A stretch of 64,000 nucleotides of DNA from Bacillus massiliigorillae. GTDB lineage: Bacteria; Bacillota; Bacilli; Bacillales; DSM-1321. The DNA is taken from NCBI RefSeq assembly GCF_000380245.2, contig NZ_HG428741.1, positions 2,487,665 through 2,551,664 on the forward strand. Reading direction: 5' to 3'. This document shows positions 17,145-25,410 of the stretch, piece by piece (the first letter of the stretch is position 1; the number at the start of each line of letters is the position of its first letter). Under the pieces are notes generated by a model that was not told the DNA's origin, did no database searches, and worked only from the letters and a program-made list of their open reading frames with translations. The position numbers and the translations under genes are program-made.

Positions 17145-18455
17145 TTATTGCTGATTTGTCACAAAGTTCTGAATAGTTTCTAGTGCTCGTTTAGCGTGCA
17201 TTTCATTACGTTCTTTCTTACCTCTAATTTTCTCTGGAAGTTCAGGGAACAACCCAAAGTTTGCATTCATAGGTTGAAAGTTTTTCGCATTCGTTGTAGT
17301 AATGTATCTTGCCATACTACCAATTGCTGTTTCAGCAGGGAATTCAAGAGGCTCTTGTCCATTAACGAGTCTCGCAGCGTTTATACCTGCAATTAATCCT
17401 GACGCAGCAGATTCCACATATCCTTCTACACCTGTCATTTGTCCCGCAAAGAATAAATCAGGGCGTGATTTTAACTGATACGTAGCCTTTAAAACCTTTG
17501 GTGAACTAATGAATGTATTACGATGCATTACTCCATAACGAACAATTTCTGCGTTCTCAAGACCTGGAATTAATCGCAACACTTCCTTTTGAGCTCCCCA
17601 TTTTAAATGCGTTTGGAATCCAACTAGATTATACAAAGTACCTGCAGCATCATCTTGGCGTAGTTGAATTACTGCATATGGTCTCTTACCTGTTTTCGGA
17701 TCTTCTAATCCAACCGGCTTAAGTGGACCAAATAGCATTGTTTTCTTTCCTCTTGAAGCCATAACTTCAATCGGCATACATCCTTCAAAGAAAATTTCTT
17801 TTTCAAATTCTTTTAACGGTACCGTTTCTGCTGAAATCAGTGCCTCATAGAATTTGTTAAATTCTTCTTCATTCATTGGACAGTTTACATATGCCGCTTC
17901 ACCCTTATCATATCTTGACTTGACATAGACTTTGTCAAAATCAATGCTATCCTTCTCAATAATTGGAGCTGCCGCATCATAAAAGTATAGATGCTCTTCT
18001 CCTGTTAATTCTTTTATTTGAGCAGATAATTCAGGTGAAGTTAGTGGACCTGTAGCAATAATTGTTAGGCCTTCAGGAATTTTCGTAACTTCCTCGTTCA
18101 CAACTGTAACATTTTCATGGTTTTTTAAAGCCTCTGTAATTCTCCCAGCAAATTCATGACGATCAACAGCTAATGCTCCACCCGCTGGTACCGAACTTTC
18201 ATCTGCTGCTGACATGATAAGCGAGTTTAAGTGTCTCATCTCTTCTTTCAATACTCCAACAGCGTTAGTAAGCGTATTTGCTCTCAATGAATTACTGCAG
18301 ACTAATTCAGCAAATTGATTAGTGTGATGAGCTGGTGTCATCTTTACTGGTCTCATTTCATAAAGCTTTACTTTTACACCTCTATTGGCAAGCTGCCAGG
18401 CTGCTTCACTTCCAGCTAGACCTGCACCAATTACATTTACAGTTATGTTTGTCAT
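17145..18455 (-). CDS. trmFO: tRNA m5U54 methyltransferase TrmFO (folate/FAD dependent)
   Basis: TrmFO makes 5-methyluridine at position 54 of tRNA, using methylenetetrahydrofolate and FADH2. The 436-residue protein starts MTNITVNVIGAGLAGSEAAW, which holds the FAD-binding GxGxxG, and has the family motif ELVCSNSLRAN with its active-site cysteine (about residue 52) and GYVESAASGLIAGINAA near the C terminus. I chose ATG 18455, not the longer frame from 18494, because GGAGG lies 7-8 nt upstream. It appears to have its own promoter and a terminator-like leader hairpin, listed separately. Confidence 0.96.
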   Translation of the reverse strand: MTNITVNVIGAGLAGSEAAWQLANRGVKVKLYEMRPVKMTPAHHTNQFAELVCSNSLRANTLTNAVGVLKEEMRHLNSLIMSAADESSVPAGGALAVDRHEFAGRITEALKNHENVTVVNEEVTKIPEGLTIIATGPLTSPELSAQIKELTGEEHLYFYDAAAPIIEKDSIDFDKVYVKSRYDKGEAAYVNCPMNEEEFNKFYEALISAETVPLKEFEKEIFFEGCMPIEVMASRGKKTMLFGPLKPVGLEDPKTGKRPYAVIQLRQDDAAGTLYNLVGFQTHLKWGAQKEVLRLIPGLENAEIVRYGVMHRNTFISSPKVLKATYQLKSRPDLFFAGQMTGVEGYVESAASGLIAGINAARLVNGQEPLEFPAETAIGSMARYITTTNAKNFQPMNANFGLFPELPEKIRGKKERNEMHAKRALETIQNFVTNQQ

Positions 18456-18520
18456 ATTAAAACCTCCAAATGAAGAAATATATTTGATGATCATTATATT
18501 CTTCGCAAATAATATTAATA

Positions 18521-18548
18521 AAAAAACTCAGCATCGCTAAGTTTTTTT
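18521..18548 (-). terminator. Terminator-like hairpin in the trmFO leader
   Basis: A hairpin with arms AAAAAACTTAGC and GCTGAGTTTTTT and a 3-nt loop, ending in seven T on the minus strand, lies between the trmFO promoter and its start codon. topA already has its own terminator further upstream, so this element could attenuate trmFO or end a short RNA. Confidence 0.6.
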
Positions 18549-18590
18549 CACAAATCTATTTCTATCAAGAAAAAGCCTTAACCAGATGCA

Positions 18591-18620
18591 ATTATATCTT
18601 TTTTGTTCGCTATTTGTCCA
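18591..18620 (-). promoter_or_regulatory. SigA promoter upstream of trmFO
   Basis: On the minus strand TGGACA (18615-18620) and TATAAT (18591-18596) are separated by 18 bp, a near-consensus SigA promoter. It lies between the topA terminator and the leader hairpin of trmFO. Confidence 0.65.
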
Positions 18621-18657
18621 TAGACATTTCACAAAAATTTGTATTTTAAAACAGGAA

Positions 18658-18685
18658 AAAAGTAGGCGATTTTCCACCTACTTTT
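18658..18685 (-). terminator. Intrinsic terminator overlapping the end of topA
   Basis: The stem AAAAGTAGG / CCTACTTTT with a 10-nt loop includes the topA stop codon (TAG) in its 5' arm and runs into a T tract on the minus strand. It should terminate topA transcripts. Confidence 0.8.
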
Positions 18686-20753
18686 GTTGACTCTCCTTAT
18701 AATCGCATTCAGTACATTGTACTTGTATGCCTTTCTTGAGTTTCTTCTCAACAAGTAGTTTATTACATTTAGGACATTTTCTTGCTAGTGGTTTGTCCCA
18801 AGAAATGAAATCACACTCTGGATATAAGTTACATCCATAAAAGATTCTTTTTTTCTTACTTTTTCTTTCTATTATAGAACCCTTTTCACATTTCGGACAA
18901 GGTACACCGATTTCCTTGACGATTGCTTTTGTGTTGCGACACTCTGGAAAATTACTACAAGCCATAAATTTCCCATAGCGACCCATCTTATAAACCATTG
19001 GTGCTCCACATTCTTCACAATCTTCACCTGCTGGTTCATCTTTGATTTCTACTTTCTCCATTTCCTCTTCTGCTTTTCGCAAATGAACTTCGAAATCCTC
19101 GTAGAAATCATCAATAACCTTACGCCATGGAGTTTCCCCATCTTCAATATTGTCGAATTCTTCTTCCATTTTTGCTGTAAATTCCACATCAATGATATCT
19201 GGAAAGAATTCCATCATGGATTCAAATACAATTTCACCGAGCTCTGTCGGAACAAATCGCTTATTATCTAGTGTTACATAGCCACGTTTTTGAATGGTAT
19301 CTAACGTTGGCGCAAATGTAGATGGTCTACCAATTCCCAACTCTTCAAGCGTCTTAACAAGCCTAGCTTCCGTATAACGTGGTGGTGGCTGTGTAAAATG
19401 CTGACTAGGCTCTAGATCTTTCGAGAATACAATATCTCCTTCAACAAACTCTGGAAGAATATTATCTTTCTCTTCTATTTGATCGTCTGTACCTTCTACA
19501 TACACCTTCATAAATCCTGGGAATTTCACTTTCGATCCATTTGCTCGGAACATTACTTGATTATTTTCTAGATTTACACTCATCGTATCTAATACCGCTG
19601 GGGCCATTTGGCTAGATACGAATCGTTCCCAAATCAACTTATATAATCGGAATTGATCTCTCGATAAAAACTCTTTCACCGAAGCTGGATCTTTATACGT
19701 ACTCGTTGGGCGAACTGCTTCGTGCGCATCCTGTGTTTTTCCTTGTTTTTTTTCTTTTCTTTTCTCTGAAAGAATAAATTCTTTCCCGTAATGAGATTGT
19801 ATATACTCAGCGCATTCACTTACAGCAATATCAGATATTCTAGTTGAATCAGTACGCATATATGTAATTAATCCAACCGTTCCCTCACTACCTAAATCAA
19901 TTCCTTCATATAATTGTTGTGCTAGCATCATCGTTTTCTTCGCTCGGAAATTAAGTTTACGAGCCGCTTCTTGTTGAAGAGAAGATGTTGTAAATGGTAG
20001 AGCAGCATTTCTTTTTCTTTCTTTTTTCGTTACCCCGGTAACCTTAAATTCATTACCTTGAAGAGTAGAAAGAATATTTTGTACATCTTCTTCAGCTTTT
20101 AGAGACACTTTTTCTCCATTAACACTGAAAAAGCTACCTTCAAAAACGTCATTACCTTTTACGAACTCACTACTAATCGTCCAATACTCTTCCGGAATAA
20201 ATTTCTGAATTTCTCTCTCTCGCTCAATTACAAGTCTTACAGCAACCGATTGTACACGACCTGCACTTAAACCTTTTTTTACTTTTTTCCATAAAATCGG
20301 ACTAATATTGTAGCCTACAAGACGATCTAATATGCGACGAGCTTGCTGAGCGTCTACTAAATCCATGTTGACTGGTCTTGGATGTTTAAATGATTCTTTA
20401 ATCGCATCTTTTGTAATTTCATTAAAGACTACTCGACAATCGGAAGTTGTATCTAAATCTAATGAATTAGCAAGATGCCAAGCAATTGCTTCCCCTTCTC
20501 TGTCGGGGTCAGCTGCGAGATAGATTTTTTTAGCTTTTTTCGCAGCTGTTTTTAATTCTTTTAAAACAGGACCTTTTCCGCGAATTGTAATGTATTTTGG
20601 TTCATAATTATGCTCTATATCAACGCCCATTTGGCTTTTTGGTAAATCTCTAACATGGCCCATTGACGCCTTTACTTTATATTTTTTACCAAGGTACTTT
20701 TCAATCGTTTTAGCCTTAGCTGGTGACTCTACAATGACAAGATAATCTGACAT
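18678..20753 (-). CDS. topA: DNA topoisomerase I
   Basis: This type IA topoisomerase relaxes negative supercoils. The 691-residue protein has the N-terminal Toprim domain (YLVIVESPAKAKTIEKYLG and LAADPDREGEAIAWHL with DxD), the active-site tyrosine in GLITYMRTDSTR (about residue 297-300), and three C-terminal four-cysteine zinc modules (starting CEECGAP, CPKCEKG and CPKCNKL). Length and domain order match the Bacillus enzyme. ATG 20753 has AAGGAGG upstream and a good SigA promoter about 40-70 bp away. Confidence 0.98.
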   Translation of the reverse strand: MSDYLVIVESPAKAKTIEKYLGKKYKVKASMGHVRDLPKSQMGVDIEHNYEPKYITIRGKGPVLKELKTAAKKAKKIYLAADPDREGEAIAWHLANSLDLDTTSDCRVVFNEITKDAIKESFKHPRPVNMDLVDAQQARRILDRLVGYNISPILWKKVKKGLSAGRVQSVAVRLVIEREREIQKFIPEEYWTISSEFVKGNDVFEGSFFSVNGEKVSLKAEEDVQNILSTLQGNEFKVTGVTKKERKRNAALPFTTSSLQQEAARKLNFRAKKTMMLAQQLYEGIDLGSEGTVGLITYMRTDSTRISDIAVSECAEYIQSHYGKEFILSEKRKEKKQGKTQDAHEAVRPTSTYKDPASVKEFLSRDQFRLYKLIWERFVSSQMAPAVLDTMSVNLENNQVMFRANGSKVKFPGFMKVYVEGTDDQIEEKDNILPEFVEGDIVFSKDLEPSQHFTQPPPRYTEARLVKTLEELGIGRPSTFAPTLDTIQKRGYVTLDNKRFVPTELGEIVFESMMEFFPDIIDVEFTAKMEEEFDNIEDGETPWRKVIDDFYEDFEVHLRKAEEEMEKVEIKDEPAGEDCEECGAPMVYKMGRYGKFMACSNFPECRNTKAIVKEIGVPCPKCEKGSIIERKSKKKRIFYGCNLYPECDFISWDKPLARKCPKCNKLLVEKKLKKGIQVQCTECDYKESQQK

Positions 20754-20790
20754 GCAAAATCCTCCTTAAGAGGTTATTTAAATCTTCATT

Positions 20791-20820
20791 ATTATTAATC
20801 ATAAAAATTCGATTTGTCAA
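20791..20820 (-). promoter_or_regulatory. SigA promoter of topA
   Basis: A perfect -35 TTGACA (20815-20820) and an AATAAT -10 (20791-20796) are spaced 18 bp on the minus strand, ending 38 bp before the topA start codon. Confidence 0.6.
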
Positions 20821-21292
20821 TCTTAATATTTTCAACTTCTAATGCTTGCTAGAGCAATATACAATTAAATGCTTTCTCCATAACTTCTTTATCGTATAAA
20901 ATACCCGACAAATTATGAAAGCGCATACGTATTATAAAACATATTCATTATGATACATAAAATATACTTAGTGAATAATAAAATAGACAAATGAAAAACA
21001 TGTATGAAGCTCAATTTATAATATATCTAAAGATATTTCAAGCTATTTCGAAATTTTTCTTGTATATTTCTTACATTTTTCATATTTCCATTAAAAAATT
21101 TGCATTTTTTTCTTTACTTCACACAACTTTTTATTTTACTTCACTATCCTTATATATTCCATACAAAATTCCCTTATATAATTAAAATTCTAAGAAAATT
21201 CATTTTTATCAATCTACCCCTCAAATTTCCAGTGATAGTTCCCATGAAAACGAATGACATTCCTTTACATTTAGTAGAAATGCTCTCACTAA
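20821..21292. other. AT-rich gap between dprA and topA
   Basis: About 470 bp without a supportable gene. It holds a cre-like sequence (ATGAAAGCGCATACG, 20915-20929) that fits the CcpA consensus except at the last base. Short plus-strand reading frames here are of low-complexity Phe/Ile/Tyr composition and are best explained by AT-rich DNA. I see no clear terminator for dprA. Confidence 0.5.
20915..20929. promoter_or_regulatory. Candidate cre (CcpA) site upstream of topA
   Basis: ATGAAAGCGCATACG matches WTGNAARCGNWWWCA at all but the final position. It lies about 95 bp upstream of the topA -35 box. A CcpA role in topA expression is not something I know of, so this may be a chance match. Confidence 0.3.
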
Positions 21293-22183
21293 TCAATGTT
21301 TCATCTTATACGGTAATTCATTAATGATATCTGCATCGGTCAATACAAGCTTTGCTCCCTCTTGAATGAGCTTATTCGTACCTATAGACAACTTGCTGTT
21401 AATATTTCCTGGTAATGCAAATACTTCTCTTCCTTGTTCTAAAGCTTGTGATGCAGTTATTAATGAGCCACTTCTTTCTTTTGCTTCTATTATAAATACA
21501 CCATCACTTAATCCGCTAATAATTCTATTCCTAAGTGGAAACATCCATGGCTCGCTTTTCTGCATAGGAGGTGTTTCCGTGAGTACTAATTGTTCTTTCA
21601 TCATTTTCATCGCTAAAGAAGTATTTCCTCTTGGATAGATATGATATAAGCCTCCACCTAATACGGCAATAGTATTCCCTTTTGATTGAATAGCTGATTG
21701 ATGCGCACCTGTATCAATACCACTTGCTAGACCACTTACAATAACATACCCCGCATTAATAAGTCTAGGAATAATGGAAATCATCGCATCTAATCCATAC
21801 TGAGATGGCTTTCTCGCACCTACAATAGCTAGTATTCTCTCTTGATATAAAAGGTTTCTATTTCCCTTCATATATAAGACCCATGGAGGATTATATATAT
21901 GCTTTAAACGTTCTGGATAGTCATCATTAAAAATTGTTAAGATAATAATAGAATTCGAATGATATTCTTTGATTTTTTTGTCAATGGAGATGGTATGGAG
22001 ATCTTCATAGAAAAGAGTTAATTGATGGAAAGAGAGCTTTGGGAGAATAACTTGCCAGTCATGGATACTTCTAGTGAATATCGTGTGTAGCTGTCTATCA
22101 ATTTGTAAAATTTGTTTAATAGATTTCCAACCAATGCCTCGACAATGATGTAATAATATTAATCTTTTTTCACACTCTTGCAA
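21293..22183 (-). CDS. dprA: DNA processing protein DprA (Smf)
   Basis: DprA binds incoming single-stranded DNA and loads RecA during natural transformation. The 296-residue protein has an N-terminal helical part and the Rossmann-type core with GARKPSQYG (about 139-147), SGLASGIDTGAHQSAI (about 164-179), TIAVLGGGL and SGSLITASQALEQGREVFALPG. The start is TTG at 22183, preceded by GGAGGAG at good distance. It lies between sucD and topA, as in Bacillus. Whether the organism is competent cannot be judged from this window. Confidence 0.95.
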   Translation of the reverse strand: MQECEKRLILLHHCRGIGWKSIKQILQIDRQLHTIFTRSIHDWQVILPKLSFHQLTLFYEDLHTISIDKKIKEYHSNSIIILTIFNDDYPERLKHIYNPPWVLYMKGNRNLLYQERILAIVGARKPSQYGLDAMISIIPRLINAGYVIVSGLASGIDTGAHQSAIQSKGNTIAVLGGGLYHIYPRGNTSLAMKMMKEQLVLTETPPMQKSEPWMFPLRNRIISGLSDGVFIIEAKERSGSLITASQALEQGREVFALPGNINSKLSIGTNKLIQEGAKLVLTDADIINELPYKMKH

Positions 22184-22213
22184 CGATACTCCTCCTCTAA
22201 AAAATATAGAAAA

Positions 22214-22240
22214 GACACCTCCTTTCTAGTAGGAGGTGAC
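22214..22240 (-). terminator. Intrinsic terminator after sucCD
   Basis: The perfect 10-bp stem GTCACCTCCT / AGGAGGTGTC (7-nt loop), followed by TTTT on the minus strand, lies between the sucD stop and the dprA start. T-runs on both sides could let it act in either direction. Its arm includes an AGGAGG sequence, but the dprA ribosome binding site is a separate one downstream. Confidence 0.8.
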
Positions 22241-22271
22241 TTTTTCAACCCATTTAAGACAATATATTAAA

Positions 22272-23192
22272 TTAAAGAACTGAAGAAGCTTCATGAGTTT
22301 TACATTTATCAAATAAACCTTTTTCTTTCAGAACAGTGATCAATGTTTCACCCATTACAGAAGGTGTTTCAGCTACTGCAATACCGCATTCATTCATAAC
22401 ACGGATTTTCTCATCAGCAGTTCCTTTTCCGCCAGAAATGATAGCGCCAGCATGACCCATACGCTTACCTGGAGGTGCTGTACGTCCACCGATAAAACCA
22501 ACAACCGGCTTCGTCATATTTGCTTTCACCCATTCCGCAGCTTCCTCTTCTGCTGTTCCACCGATTTCACCAATCATAATAACAGCATATGTTTCAGGAT
22601 CTTCGTTAAATGCCTTTAAGCAATCAATAAAGTCCGTGCCATTAACAGGGTCTCCACCAATACCAACTGCTGTTGTTTGCCCTAAGCCAGCTTGTGTTAA
22701 TTGATGAACCGCTTCATATGTTAATGTACCTGAACGAGATACGACGCCAATATGGCCTTTTGTATGAATGTATCCTGGCATGATACCAATTTTACATTCA
22801 CCTGGAGTAATTACACCAGGACAGTTAGGACCTACTAAACGTGTTTTCTTACCTTCCATATAACGTTTCACTTTTACCATATCAAGAACTGGAATATGTT
22901 CTGTAATACAGATGGCTAAATCTAGCTCAGCATCTACTGCTTCTAAAATCGCATCTGCCGCAAAAGGTGCTGGTACATAAATAACGGATGCATTAGCACC
23001 TGTGGCTGCCACTGCTTCACTTACTGTATTAAATACTGGTACTCCCTCTACTACCTGACCACCTTTGCCTGGGCTTGTTCCCCCTACAATTTTCGTACCA
23101 TATTCAAGCATTTGTTTTGTATGGAAAAGTGCTGTAGCTCCTGTAATACCTTGTACAATTACTTTTGTATCTTTATTAATAAATACACTCAT
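22272..23192 (-). CDS. sucD: Succinyl-CoA synthetase, alpha subunit
   Basis: SucD with SucC interconverts succinyl-CoA and succinate with formation of a nucleoside triphosphate in the TCA cycle. The 306-residue subunit has the CoA-binding Rossmann domain (VQGITGATALFHTKQMLEYG), GPNCPGVITPGECKIGIMPG, and the phosphohistidine loop GHAGAIISGGKGTA (His at about residue 250). It lies 18 nt after sucC and is followed by a strong terminator. Confidence 0.98.
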   Translation of the reverse strand: MSVFINKDTKVIVQGITGATALFHTKQMLEYGTKIVGGTSPGKGGQVVEGVPVFNTVSEAVAATGANASVIYVPAPFAADAILEAVDAELDLAICITEHIPVLDMVKVKRYMEGKKTRLVGPNCPGVITPGECKIGIMPGYIHTKGHIGVVSRSGTLTYEAVHQLTQAGLGQTTAVGIGGDPVNGTDFIDCLKAFNEDPETYAVIMIGEIGGTAEEEAAEWVKANMTKPVVGFIGGRTAPPGKRMGHAGAIISGGKGTADEKIRVMNECGIAVAETPSVMGETLITVLKEKGLFDKCKTHEASSVL

Positions 23193-23210
23193 TTTGAACC
23201 CCCCTAACTA

Positions 23211-24371
23211 TTAACCTACTAATGAAACGATTTTTTGTGCGCCGTCAGCCATTGATTCAGCTGGTGTAATGTCGATACCAGAATTTTTCAATATTTCTTT
23301 ACCCAATTCAACATTAGTTCCTTCAAGACGAACAACTAATGGCACAGAAAGACCTACTTGTTTTGCTGCTTCTACTACACCTTCAGCGATTACATCACAC
23401 TTCATAATTCCACCAAAAATATTTACAAAAATACCTTTTACTTTAGAATCAGACAAAATGATTTTGAAAGCTTCCGTTACTTTCTCAGCAGTCGCACCGC
23501 CCCCAACATCTAGGAAGTTTGCTGGGTCGCCATTATAATGCTTAATAATATCCATAGTTGCCATAGCTAATCCTGCACCGTTTACCATGCAACCGATATT
23601 GCCATCTAACGCAATATAGCTCAAATCATATTTAGATGCTTCGATTTCTTTAGCATCTTCTTCTTCTAAATCACGATATTCTACAATGTCTTTATTACGA
23701 TATAAAGCATTTGAATCAAAGTTTAACTTCGCATCAAGTGCCATTACTTTGCCATCACCTGTTACTACTAATGGATTAATTTCTGCAATAGAACAGTCTT
23801 TCTCAATAAATGCAGTATAAAGACCCGTCATAAACTTAACAGCTTGACCAATAAGTTCATTCGGAATATTAATATTAAATGCAATTCTTCTTGCTTGGTA
23901 GCCAGTTAATCCTACAACTGGATCAATTACTTCCTTGAAAATTTTCTCAGGCGTTTTTGCTGCTACTTCTTCAATTTCTGTTCCGCCTTCCTCAGAAGCC
24001 ATTAGAACCACTCGAGAAGTTGCACGATCTAAAACTAAACCTACATAATATTCTTTCTTGATGTCGCAACCTTCTTCAATTAGCAAACGTTTAACTTCTT
24101 TACCTTCAGGACCTGTTTGATGTGTTACGAGTGTTTTGCCTAAAATCTCATCGGCATATGTACGAACTTCATCAAGATTTTTTGCCACTTTAACACCGCC
24201 AGCTTTTCCTCTTCCTCCAGCGTGTATTTGAGCTTTAACAACACAGATTTGTGTTCCTAGCTCTTTTGCCGCTTCAACAGCTTCTTCCACAGAAAATGCT
24301 ACTTTACCATTTGGTACAGCAACACCATATTTTCTGAGGACCTCTTTTCCTTGATACTCGTGGATATTCAT
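23211..24371 (-). CDS. sucC: Succinyl-CoA synthetase, beta subunit
   Basis: SucC provides the nucleotide-binding ATP-grasp domain and the succinate site of succinyl-CoA synthetase. The 386-residue protein starts MNIHEYQGKEVLRKYGV and has KAQIHAGGRGKAGGVK (about 46-61), EINPLVVTGDGKVMALDAK and the glycine-rich LDVGGGATAEKVTEAFK and NIFGGIMKCDVIAEG segments. It is the first gene of sucCD, with a SigA promoter about 100 bp upstream whose start region overlaps a cre site, so catabolite repression by CcpA is likely. Confidence 0.98.
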   Translation of the reverse strand: MNIHEYQGKEVLRKYGVAVPNGKVAFSVEEAVEAAKELGTQICVVKAQIHAGGRGKAGGVKVAKNLDEVRTYADEILGKTLVTHQTGPEGKEVKRLLIEEGCDIKKEYYVGLVLDRATSRVVLMASEEGGTEIEEVAAKTPEKIFKEVIDPVVGLTGYQARRIAFNINIPNELIGQAVKFMTGLYTAFIEKDCSIAEINPLVVTGDGKVMALDAKLNFDSNALYRNKDIVEYRDLEEEDAKEIEASKYDLSYIALDGNIGCMVNGAGLAMATMDIIKHYNGDPANFLDVGGGATAEKVTEAFKIILSDSKVKGIFVNIFGGIMKCDVIAEGVVEAAKQVGLSVPLVVRLEGTNVELGKEILKNSGIDITPAESMADGAQKIVSLVG

Positions 24372-24460
24372 GTCCCATCCTCCTAATTAACACTCACAAT
24401 TTTTGAAATATTGCGTCATTTAAAACTAAATTGTTTCAAATTCAATCATCAATAAAAAAT

Positions 24461-24475
24461 AGATTGCGCTTTCAT
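24461..24475 (-). promoter_or_regulatory. cre (CcpA) site at the sucCD promoter
   Basis: ATGAAAGCGCAATCT (minus strand) fits the cre consensus WTGNAARCGNWWWCA at all but the last base. It begins at the edge of the -10 box and covers the predicted transcription start, a position where CcpA normally represses. Confidence 0.65.
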
Positions 24476-24502
24476 TGTATAAAAAGTGTCAAAACTTGTC
24501 TA
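24474..24502 (-). promoter_or_regulatory. SigA promoter of sucCD
   Basis: TAGACA (24497-24502) and TACAAT (24474-24479) on the minus strand are each one base from consensus and are separated by exactly 17 bp. The predicted start near 24467 leaves a leader of about 95 nt before sucC. Confidence 0.65.
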
Positions 24503-24795
24503 GCAAATCTTCTAAAAAACTCCAAAAAAATATTATCAAAATATAAAAATTAATACACAAAATTGTGTATTAACACAGCTACAACAGCTATAAATTCATC
24601 ATTTAACCCCATCTAGCAATCATTACAACCTGAACTTCCTATCAAATTATATTACTTGTTTCATGCACTATAATAACTGGATTATCCAACAATATTCTGC
24701 TAAGAACTAAACTTATTTTCCTGCATTTTATAAAAAATAGTAAGTCCATTAAATCACTACAATTTTTTTCTATAATATTACGCTACTTTTTTCAC

Positions 24796-24834
24796 AATAA
24801 ATAATGATATTCTAATATAATATCATTATTTATT
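24796..24834. repeat. Perfect 16-bp AT-only inverted repeat
   Basis: AATAAATAATGATATT is followed after 7 bases by its exact reverse complement. Only one G/C pair lies within each arm. It could form a cruciform in supercoiled DNA or a weak RNA hairpin; there is no T-run typical of terminators on either side. Confidence 0.6.
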
Positions 24835-25053
24835 AACTAGCCAAATTTTTACATAAAATCCTAAAGAAATAACCATTTAGCAAAACTAGATTTTATAAAC
24901 TTCAATACGTGTTTTTTCTGCTTTATACTATTTTTTTCTCCTTCGCAATATTATCGTGATTGTTTTATCAAAAAAACTTTATATCTAATAATTTTTTTAT
25001 TACAAAAAATTATTACGAGTATTGAGTAAGCTTGAATACTATTAAAGAAAAAA

Positions 25054-25068
25054 TGATTGCGCTTACAT
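25054..25068 (-). promoter_or_regulatory. Distal cre (CcpA) site between ylqH and sucC
   Basis: ATGTAAGCGCAATCA on the minus strand matches the cre consensus WTGNAARCGNWWWCA at every position. It lies about 600 bp upstream of the promoter-proximal cre of sucCD, just after the end of ylqH. Confidence 0.6.
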
Positions 25069-25077
25069 TTTTATATT

Positions 25078-25121
25078 AAAAAAACTCAATATCACTTTTT
25101 CATTGTGAAATTAAATTTTTT
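25078..25121 (-). terminator. Probable terminator after ylqG-ylqH
   Basis: An imperfect hairpin (around TTTCAC / GTGA with A/T extensions) ends in seven T on the minus strand, 20-60 nt after the ylqH stop codon. Several mismatches in the stem keep the confidence moderate. Confidence 0.4.
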
Positions 25122-25137
25122 TATCAAAAATGAATAC

Positions 25138-25410
25138 TTACTTTTTACCTACTTCTCGGTCCACTTGATAAATAAATGCAAATACTTCAGCTACCGCTTC
25201 ATATAACTCAGCTGGTATTGATTCATTTATATTCAGCTTGCCTAACAACTCTGTAAGAGAAGGATCTTCCTGAATGGGAATATCATTAGCTTTAGCAGCT
25301 TCAAGGATGTTTTCTGCAATTTTGCCTTTTCCTTTTCCAATTACTTTTGGAGCAGCATCCTTCTCTTGGTCATATTTAAGAGCTATTGCCTCTTTTCTTC
25401 GTTCTATCAT
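25138..25410 (-). CDS. ylqH: FlhB C-terminal-domain-like protein YlqH
   Basis: This 90-residue soluble protein resembles the cytoplasmic part of the flagellar export switch FlhB but lacks membrane segments. It contains AIALKYDQEKDAAPKVIGKG and the helix IAENILEAAKANDIPIQED that follows in FlhB. The self-cleaving NPTH motif of true FlhB is not visible. Its start overlaps the end of ylqG by 4 nt (ATGA), so the two are co-translated. The pair is known in B. subtilis without an assigned function. A role with YlqG in an export-related process is inference. Confidence 0.85.
   Translation of the reverse strand: MIERRKEAIALKYDQEKDAAPKVIGKGKGKIAENILEAAKANDIPIQEDPSLTELLGKLNINESIPAELYEAVAEVFAFIYQVDREVGKK

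Larger units (their letters stand above)
24503..25077. other. Long AT-rich gap upstream of sucCD with AT-only palindromes
   Basis: About 575 bp without a supportable gene on either strand. It contains a perfect 16-bp inverted repeat of nearly pure A/T (24796-24811 with 24819-24834), a perfect 12-bp one (24986-24997 with 25004-25015), and a distal cre site. Composition is strikingly poorer in G and C than the surrounding genes. No small RNA can be called with confidence. Confidence 0.5.

Noticed and set aside
20991..21324. Plus-strand frames of 64 and 74 codons between topA and dprA
   Set aside because: Phe/Ile/Tyr-rich translations of AT-rich DNA without ribosome binding sites; one overlaps dprA.
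25138..25410. ylqH as a truncated flhB pseudogene
   Set aside because: The frame is complete, coupled to ylqG, and the same short gene exists in B. subtilis; a true flhB is expected further along the fla operon outside this window.
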